From: Candidatus Methanomethylicota archaeon
GTDB lineage: Archaea > Thermoproteota > Methanomethylicia > Culexarchaeales > Culexarchaeaceae
Length of the DNA stretch: 64,000 nucleotides
Reading direction: 5' to 3'
NCBI GenBank assembly: GCA_020833005.1
Contig: JAJHRD010000006.1
Location: 1 to 64,000, forward strand
Shown here piece by piece: positions 60,227-64,000 of this stretch; the first letter of the stretch is position 1, and each line of letters starts with the position of its first letter. The translations under genes and the position numbers were made by a program. The notes below the pieces were generated by a model. The model searched no databases. It was not told the origin of the DNA and was given only the letters and a program-made list of their open reading frames with translations.

Positions 60227-60892
60227 ATGGGCGCGGTTGCTTTTCTAAGAAGACCTGAAGTGTTTATGTTCATTGCAGGTGTAGTTATGGGGTTGACATT
60301 ATTTGCATACTTCTTCAATGTTCCAACAGTCATAGATCTGGTTACATGGTTCCAAACTTTTGCAGTTCATGTAAGTTTCTTTGCCGTATGGCTTGGTTTC
60401 TTAACGGCAGCTAGAATACATATACATCACATTCAACGTAGAACTCCTGGAATATGGTACTTCAGTATAGTGATGTTTGCAGCATGTCTAATACCATTTA
60501 TAGCTGCATTACCAGAAATAGCTGCTCCCTCAGTTACGAATCCGGTATATCAATGGCCATTCAATTGGGTTTATACACCCCTCGGTGCAGCTTTATATGC
60601 TACTACTGGGTTCTATATATTTTCAGCAGCTTATAGAGCCTTTAGGGCTAGAAGCTTTGAAGCAGCAATACTGCTGGTGTCCGGGTGTCTAGTTATGCTC
60701 GGAAATGCACCGATAGGGGAAGTTATATGGAGTGCAATTCCATATATAAACGATTGGCTTCAGTTAACTGGGCAAATTCCTGGCATGCGTGCACTAAACA
60801 TCACAGCTGCACTTGGAATAATATACTTTGGATTACGAGTTGCCACTGGTGCTGAGAAGAGGGTTATTACCCTTGGAACTGGGGGTGGGTAA
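60227..60892 (+). CDS. Polytopic membrane protein B of the four-gene unit
   Basis: A 221-residue protein with six hydrophobic segments at about 11-30, 41-62, 77-95, 116-137, 144-162 and 188-207. Histidines 48, 65, 67 and 68 (RIHIHHIQ at the end of the second helix) might bind metal or cofactor, although this is inference. A longer frame begins GTG 60215 inside the previous gene, but ATG 60227 is preceded by AGGTGGTGA and gives MGAVAFLRRPEVF. No family recognised. Gene C begins 2 bases after its stop. Confidence 0.6.
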   Translation: MGAVAFLRRPEVFMFIAGVVMGLTLFAYFFNVPTVIDLVTWFQTFAVHVSFFAVWLGFLTAARIHIHHIQRRTPGIWYFSIVMFAACLIPFIAALPEIAAPSVTNPVYQWPFNWVYTPLGAALYATTGFYIFSAAYRAFRARSFEAAILLVSGCLVMLGNAPIGEVIWSAIPYINDWLQLTGQIPGMRALNITAALGIIYFGLRVATGAEKRVITLGTGGG

Positions 60893-60893
60893 A

Positions 60894-61763
60894 ATGGGTG
60901 GAGGACAAACCATTTGGGAGAAAATAGGGGCTGTAGATAGGAGAGTTCTGTATTGGGTGCTATTTTTATCTCTTGCCATACCATACATTAAACCTTTGGG
61001 TTTACCAGTATCCATAGCTGAAACCACATATGCATTGTACAATTTCATAAACACCCTAGGACCCAATGATGTTGTTGTTATGGCAATAGAGTTTGGTGTT
61101 TCTGCATGGCCTGAATGTCTGCCTGGTTTCGTTGCTGTATCTAAGCATCTTGTGCAACGTGGTGTAAAGATAATTTATTGGTGCGTTGGTTATACTGACT
61201 GCGATTTAACTATGGAGGCTGTCATGGCAAGAGTTCCACAACTTAAGGGTCCAGGTCAGCCCGCAGGGCCTGGAGACTATAAGTATGGTGTTGACTGGGT
61301 TTACTTTGGATTCATTGCCGGTGGAGAACCGACCGTGGCTCAATTGGCTGACAACATACGTAATGTACTTAGAACTGATAAGTATGGAACACCAATAGAT
61401 CAAATACCTTTAATGAAGAATGTGAATTCAGCTAAAGATATCAAATTGGTAGTTGATTCAACAACTGGTGATTATGGAGATTATTATCTTAGACAGTGGA
61501 GGATGAGGTATGGAACTGCCGTGGCTGAGATCGGTATAGCCATGAACTACTCAACATTCTTAACATACTATCAAGCAGGTTTAGCTGTGGGTGCACTTAA
61601 GGGCGTTAGAGGTGCAGCTGAATATGAGAAGCTTATTGGCCAACTTGGTGAAGCAACTATAAGCATGGATGCTTTGAACATTTCCCACCTACTAGTAATA
61701 ATGGCTGTAATCTTTGCCAATTTAAGTTATGTAATGACTAAACGTAAAGGAGGTGTGAGGTGA
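60894..61763 (+). CDS. Membrane-anchored soluble-domain protein C of the four-gene unit
   Basis: A 289-residue protein with an N-terminal hydrophobic helix (about 18-38), a soluble domain 40-260 and a C-terminal helix 263-283. The soluble part begins with NDVVVMAIEFGVSAWPECLPG, a strand-helix-strand unit, VKIIYWCVGYTDCDL and ends with GTAVAEIGIAMNYSTFLTYYQAGLAVGAL, a layout like that of protein A, so the two may be distant paralogues. Cys75, 97 and 103 are present. ATG 60894 follows a G-rich stretch in the end of gene B. Its stop overlaps the ATG of gene D. Function unknown. Confidence 0.6.
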   Translation: MGGGQTIWEKIGAVDRRVLYWVLFLSLAIPYIKPLGLPVSIAETTYALYNFINTLGPNDVVVMAIEFGVSAWPECLPGFVAVSKHLVQRGVKIIYWCVGYTDCDLTMEAVMARVPQLKGPGQPAGPGDYKYGVDWVYFGFIAGGEPTVAQLADNIRNVLRTDKYGTPIDQIPLMKNVNSAKDIKLVVDSTTGDYGDYYLRQWRMRYGTAVAEIGIAMNYSTFLTYYQAGLAVGALKGVRGAAEYEKLIGQLGEATISMDALNISHLLVIMAVIFANLSYVMTKRKGGVR

Positions 61764-62404
61764 TGCCGTACCCCTCAACAATTGATGGAATAATTGGAGC
61801 TTGGGTTGGAGCCTTCCTCACACTAGCAGTATATAGTTACATACTTTACAAGGAGACTAGAATTTACCGGCTTGCAGAATATATCTATGTTGGAAGTGCC
61901 TTTGCAGTTTCATTAGTTGTTTCAGCAACACAAATCTACAAACAGATAATAGTGCGTATAGCTAGAGGCGAGTACATATATATCATAGGTGTCATTCTCG
62001 GGTTAATGCTTCTTACATTGCCATTTAAGCGTATACGTTGGATAAGTAGGTATACTGTAATGTTTCTGATGGGTTTAGGTTTCGGAGTTACAATTAGGGG
62101 CGCACTTACGGCAAACATTATAGGTCAAATCAGGGGGTCAATAACTCCACCTGCTGCAACAGCAACTGCATTGGATTGGTTCAATTTTGTATGGATATGT
62201 CTTGGAACCCTTTTAGTGGTATCATACTTTACATTCACGGTTGAACACACTGGATGGTATTTCTACCCAACGAAGCTTGGCAGGTACATATTATTAGTCG
62301 GTCTTGGAACTTACTATGGTAATACCGTCCAATTTAGAATGACAATGCTTGCGGGGAGAGTTCAGTACCTACTACAAGTGTTTAAGATAATTCCATGGCC
62401 ATAA
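61763..62404 (+). CDS. Polytopic membrane protein D of the four-gene unit
   Basis: A 213-residue protein with about six hydrophobic segments (13-29, 41-58, 72-88, 97-117, 140-158 and 175-190). Loops carry basic residues (KETRIYRLAEY, FKRIRWISRY, VEHTGWYFYPTKLGRY). I see no known family or catalytic motif. The ATG at 61763 overlaps the TGA of gene C as TGATG, and AGGAGGTG lies 9-16 bases upstream, which indicates tight translational coupling. It is the last gene before a T8 tract, so it closes the transcription unit. Confidence 0.6.
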   Translation: MPYPSTIDGIIGAWVGAFLTLAVYSYILYKETRIYRLAEYIYVGSAFAVSLVVSATQIYKQIIVRIARGEYIYIIGVILGLMLLTLPFKRIRWISRYTVMFLMGLGFGVTIRGALTANIIGQIRGSITPPAATATALDWFNFVWICLGTLLVVSYFTFTVEHTGWYFYPTKLGRYILLVGLGTYYGNTVQFRMTMLAGRVQYLLQVFKIIPWP

Positions 62405-62420
62405 ACACAAAAATAACAAC

Positions 62421-62428
62421 TTTTTTTT
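62421..62428 (+). terminator. T-tract terminator of the four-gene unit
   Basis: Eight consecutive Ts follow the stop of gene D by 17 bases. Archaeal transcription commonly ends at such U-rich stretches without needing a hairpin. It also precedes the TATA box of comB. Confidence 0.5.
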
Positions 62429-62430
62429 AC

Positions 62431-62438
62431 TTTTATAT
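62431..62438 (+). promoter_or_regulatory. TATA box for comB
   Basis: TTTTATAT begins 32 bases before the comB ATG, so the transcript is expected to begin at or close to that start codon. Confidence 0.5.
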
Positions 62439-62462
62439 TAGACCTATAGTTTAGTTTATTGT

Positions 62463-63158
62463 ATGGTTAAGGTTGAAGTATGTTTTGGTATTGGTGATCG
62501 CTTTAACATTCCCGTTAAAGATAGGGTTGTAGTTGTAATTGATGTTTTGAGGGCATCTTCAACCATAACTACGGCTTTGGCTAATGGTGCTTTGAAAGTT
62601 TACGTTTTTAGGGAAATTGAGGATGCCATTGATTTCCATAGGAGGATTTCGAATTGTATTTTGGCTGGTGAGCGTGGTGGTTTGAGGATTGAGGGGTTCC
62701 ATTTAGGTAATTCTCCAAGGGAGTTTTCCCGTGAATCCGTTTTTGGGAAGTATATATCCTTTACGAGTAGTAATTGTGCTAGGATTGTTGATTCTCTTAG
62801 GGATGCTGAGCACATGGTTTTAGCATGCTTCCTAAACATTTCTTCAGTATGCAATTATATTAGGCATTTATCATCGAAATATGGTTTGGATGTTGTTTTG
62901 GCTTGTGCTGGTAGGTATGGATCCCCTTGTTCTGAGGATTTGCTGTGTGCTGAAGTTTTACGTGATATGATTTTGGGATCCATAGATAAACCCCCTACAA
63001 ATGATTTTTCCCAATTCTTGAAATTGACATCTTCTGGTAGGAATTTAATTAGGTTGGGCTTTAATCAAGATGTTGAGTATTGTGGTGCTGTAGATGTTTT
63101 TGATGTGATACCAGTATGGGATGGTGAAGGATTCATAGCTTTCAGATTTAAAACATAA
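62463..63158 (+). CDS. comB: 2-phosphosulfolactate phosphatase (ComB)
   Basis: A 231-residue Mg2+-dependent phosphatase that makes sulfolactate, the second step of coenzyme M synthesis by the phosphosulfolactate route. Signatures are VVVIDVLRASSTITTAL, GERGGLRIEGFHLGNSPREFS, FTSSNCARI and ACAGRYGSPCSEDLLCAEVL. Length is normal. The same family occurs in some bacteria without coenzyme M. No comA, comC or comDE is visible in the window. A TATA box lies 32 bases upstream, and a small membrane protein gene follows. Confidence 0.92.
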   Translation: MVKVEVCFGIGDRFNIPVKDRVVVVIDVLRASSTITTALANGALKVYVFREIEDAIDFHRRISNCILAGERGGLRIEGFHLGNSPREFSRESVFGKYISFTSSNCARIVDSLRDAEHMVLACFLNISSVCNYIRHLSSKYGLDVVLACAGRYGSPCSEDLLCAEVLRDMILGSIDKPPTNDFSQFLKLTSSGRNLIRLGFNQDVEYCGAVDVFDVIPVWDGEGFIAFRFKT

Positions 63159-63200
63159 GCTTCATATTCACGTTTAAAAACATATATTTTGTGATCCAAT

Positions 63201-63623
63201 TTGGATTATCTTGGTTTGCTGTATAAGTTCATGTACATATTCATATTGAATTTGATTGTTAAAGAGCTTTCTCTACAATTCTTCCTTGGGAAGCTTGCAA
63301 GGAACTTTAAATTCGTAGTTGGTGTTTTGATATTGTCTTTAGCTTCTTCCAGCTTCCTATTTATAGTTATGAATGTTGTATCCACATATTTTAGGTATGC
63401 TCTAATTTACCTATACTTTTCAAGTTTACTTGGATATCTAGGTTTATTCATAGCGTTGTACATAGGTTCCAATTTATTGGTGGAAGTTCCATTGTATGGG
63501 TACACTCTTCTTAGGGGTAAATTGGATTTTGGAGGTATTGTGAGTTTGTTATTGATGATTAACATGTTTGCATATTTCATAGCCTATCTACTTGGATTTG
63601 TAGATCCATTGGCTTGGATTTAG
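63201..63623 (+). CDS. Small membrane protein, unknown
   Basis: A 140-residue protein with four hydrophobic helices (about 5-27, 37-58, 66-90 and 110-132) and short loops; basic residues near positions 30-36 (KLARNFK). No family recognised. The TTG at 63201 is preceded by CATATATTTT, which could be the promoter. A 54-base gap leads to the HdrC-like gene, so both may be in the same direction but separate units. Confidence 0.55.
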   Translation: MDYLGLLYKFMYIFILNLIVKELSLQFFLGKLARNFKFVVGVLILSLASSSFLFIVMNVVSTYFRYALIYLYFSSLLGYLGLFIALYIGSNLLVEVPLYGYTLLRGKLDFGGIVSLLLMINMFAYFIAYLLGFVDPLAWI

Positions 63624-63677
63624 CAATAATCAACCTTAAATATACTTCATTATTAAACTGGTTTGGGGTAATCTGGC

Positions 63678-64000
63678 TTGTGGGCTGATGTGACTGTTTT
63701 ATCTGAGAAGGCTAATGTTGAGCTTGTTAAGAGGCTCAAAAATTTCCCCTCAATCGTGGATCCATATGCATGTTTACAGTGTGGTAAATGCACTAGCGGT
63801 TGCACTGTTATGGTTTTGATGGAGAATTTCCCACATAGGGTTGTGGATATGGTTAGACTTGGCTTAGTACCTGAACTTTTGAAGTCTGATGTTATTTGGG
63901 CTTGCACTCAATGTCAGAAGTGTAGGGATGCATGTCCACAGAAGGTTAATCCATCTGAGATATTCATTGTACTTAGGAATCTCAGTATAATTGAGGGTGG
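63678..64000 (+). CDS. HdrC-like 4Fe-4S subunit (3'-truncated)
   Basis: The first 107 codons of a heterodisulfide-reductase C-type protein: cluster motifs Cys32-35-38-42 (CLQCGKCTSGC) and Cys76-79-82-86 (CTQCQKCRDACPQ), spaced by 33 residues as in HdrC. The usual proline after the first motif's last cysteine is threonine. Start is TTG 63678, since a TAA closes the frame at 63669. The gene runs off the window end. HdrC passes electrons in heterodisulfide reductase complexes or in related complexes without methanogenesis. A TATA-like CTTAAATAT is at 63635. Confidence 0.87.
   Translation, partial: MWADVTVLSEKANVELVKRLKNFPSIVDPYACLQCGKCTSGCTVMVLMENFPHRVVDMVRLGLVPELLKSDVIWACTQCQKCRDACPQKVNPSEIFIVLRNLSIIEG

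Noticed and set aside
59418-62404. Four-gene unit as a respiratory or cytochrome complex
   Set aside because: No CxxCH, no Fe-S cysteine motif, no quinone-site pattern; the His cluster in protein B alone does not establish heme binding.
63653-63907. 84-codon minus-strand frame at the window end
   Set aside because: The plus strand encodes a clear HdrC-like protein with two cysteine motifs over the same bases.
1-64000. CRISPR arrays, insertion sequences, prophage or integrated elements
   Set aside because: No regularly spaced repeats, transposase, integrase or direct-repeat borders were seen; codon use and gene density look uniform.

Overview
The window reads as a densely packed archaeal chromosome segment of fairly low GC, most likely from a thermophilic member of the TACK/Thermoproteota side of the Archaea. 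Archaea-specific genes support this: pantoate kinase, archaeal D-aminoacyl-tRNA deacylase (DtdA/GEK1 type), archaeal translin, an ATPase-type (Mrp/MinD) HypB, a stand-alone LigD-type 3'-phosphoesterase, Clp1-type polynucleotide kinase, AlaX, YchF with a TGS domain and an ATP-independent myo-inositol-phosphate synthase. Many starts are leaderless or TTG/GTG, with TATA boxes about 28-32 bases upstream. I cannot name the lineage from this sequence alone. I found no tRNA, rRNA, CRISPR array, insertion sequence or prophage, and no gene-free stretch longer than about 190 bases.

Layout. 1-8 kb: a 5'-truncated nitrilase, free-methionine sulfoxide reductase, a metallo-beta-lactamase-fold protein, a HypA/AtHypB nickel-maturation pair behind a LysN-like aminotransferase, a PriS-like primase-superfamily protein, a thioredoxin reductase fused to a GNAT-like domain, and a class II aldolase. 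8-18 kb: an NfeD membrane protease, then amino-acid/peptide catabolism (D-cysteine desulfhydrase-like, D-aminoacylase, YtcJ-like amidohydrolase, class III aminotransferase/racemase, DmpA-type P1 peptidase), with a FUN14 protein and a divergent kinase-fold protein between them. 18-28 kb: information processing and cofactors (DUF763, Toprim, MoaB, carbamate kinase, DHH phosphoesterase, RNase H-like exonuclease, TrpRS with a disrupted 5' end, pantoate kinase, Clp1 kinase, AlaX, spermidine synthase). 28-44 kb: arginine synthesis (argG, argH), several metallopeptidases (M20, M28), TldD/TldE, DtdA and AsnRS. 44-59 kb: ferredoxin, pyruvate phosphate dikinase, a DNA-repair cassette, a ferredoxin-coupled aldehyde oxidoreductase, a thiamine-diphosphate enzyme, YchF/inositol-phosphate synthase, translin and an acyl-CoA dehydrogenase.

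59.4-62.4 kb holds the most unusual unit: four co-directional genes for membrane proteins. Two are polytopic; two have a soluble domain between terminal membrane helices and look distantly related to each other. The unit follows a TATA box and a palindrome over the predicted transcription start, and ends in a T8 tract. I know no function for it. The window closes with 2-phosphosulfolactate phosphatase (ComB, coenzyme M pathway), a small membrane protein and the start of an HdrC-like iron-sulfur protein.

Taken together the genes suggest a heterotroph or mixotroph that ferments peptides and amino acids with ferredoxin-linked oxidation and PPDK at the PEP/pyruvate node. Hydrogenase maturation factors, ComB and HdrC hint at hydrogen and coenzyme M/heterodisulfide chemistry elsewhere in the genome. 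Genes are very tightly packed: 14 tail-to-tail gene pairs are visible, seven overlap by 4-40 bases, and the rest are at most 44 bases apart.
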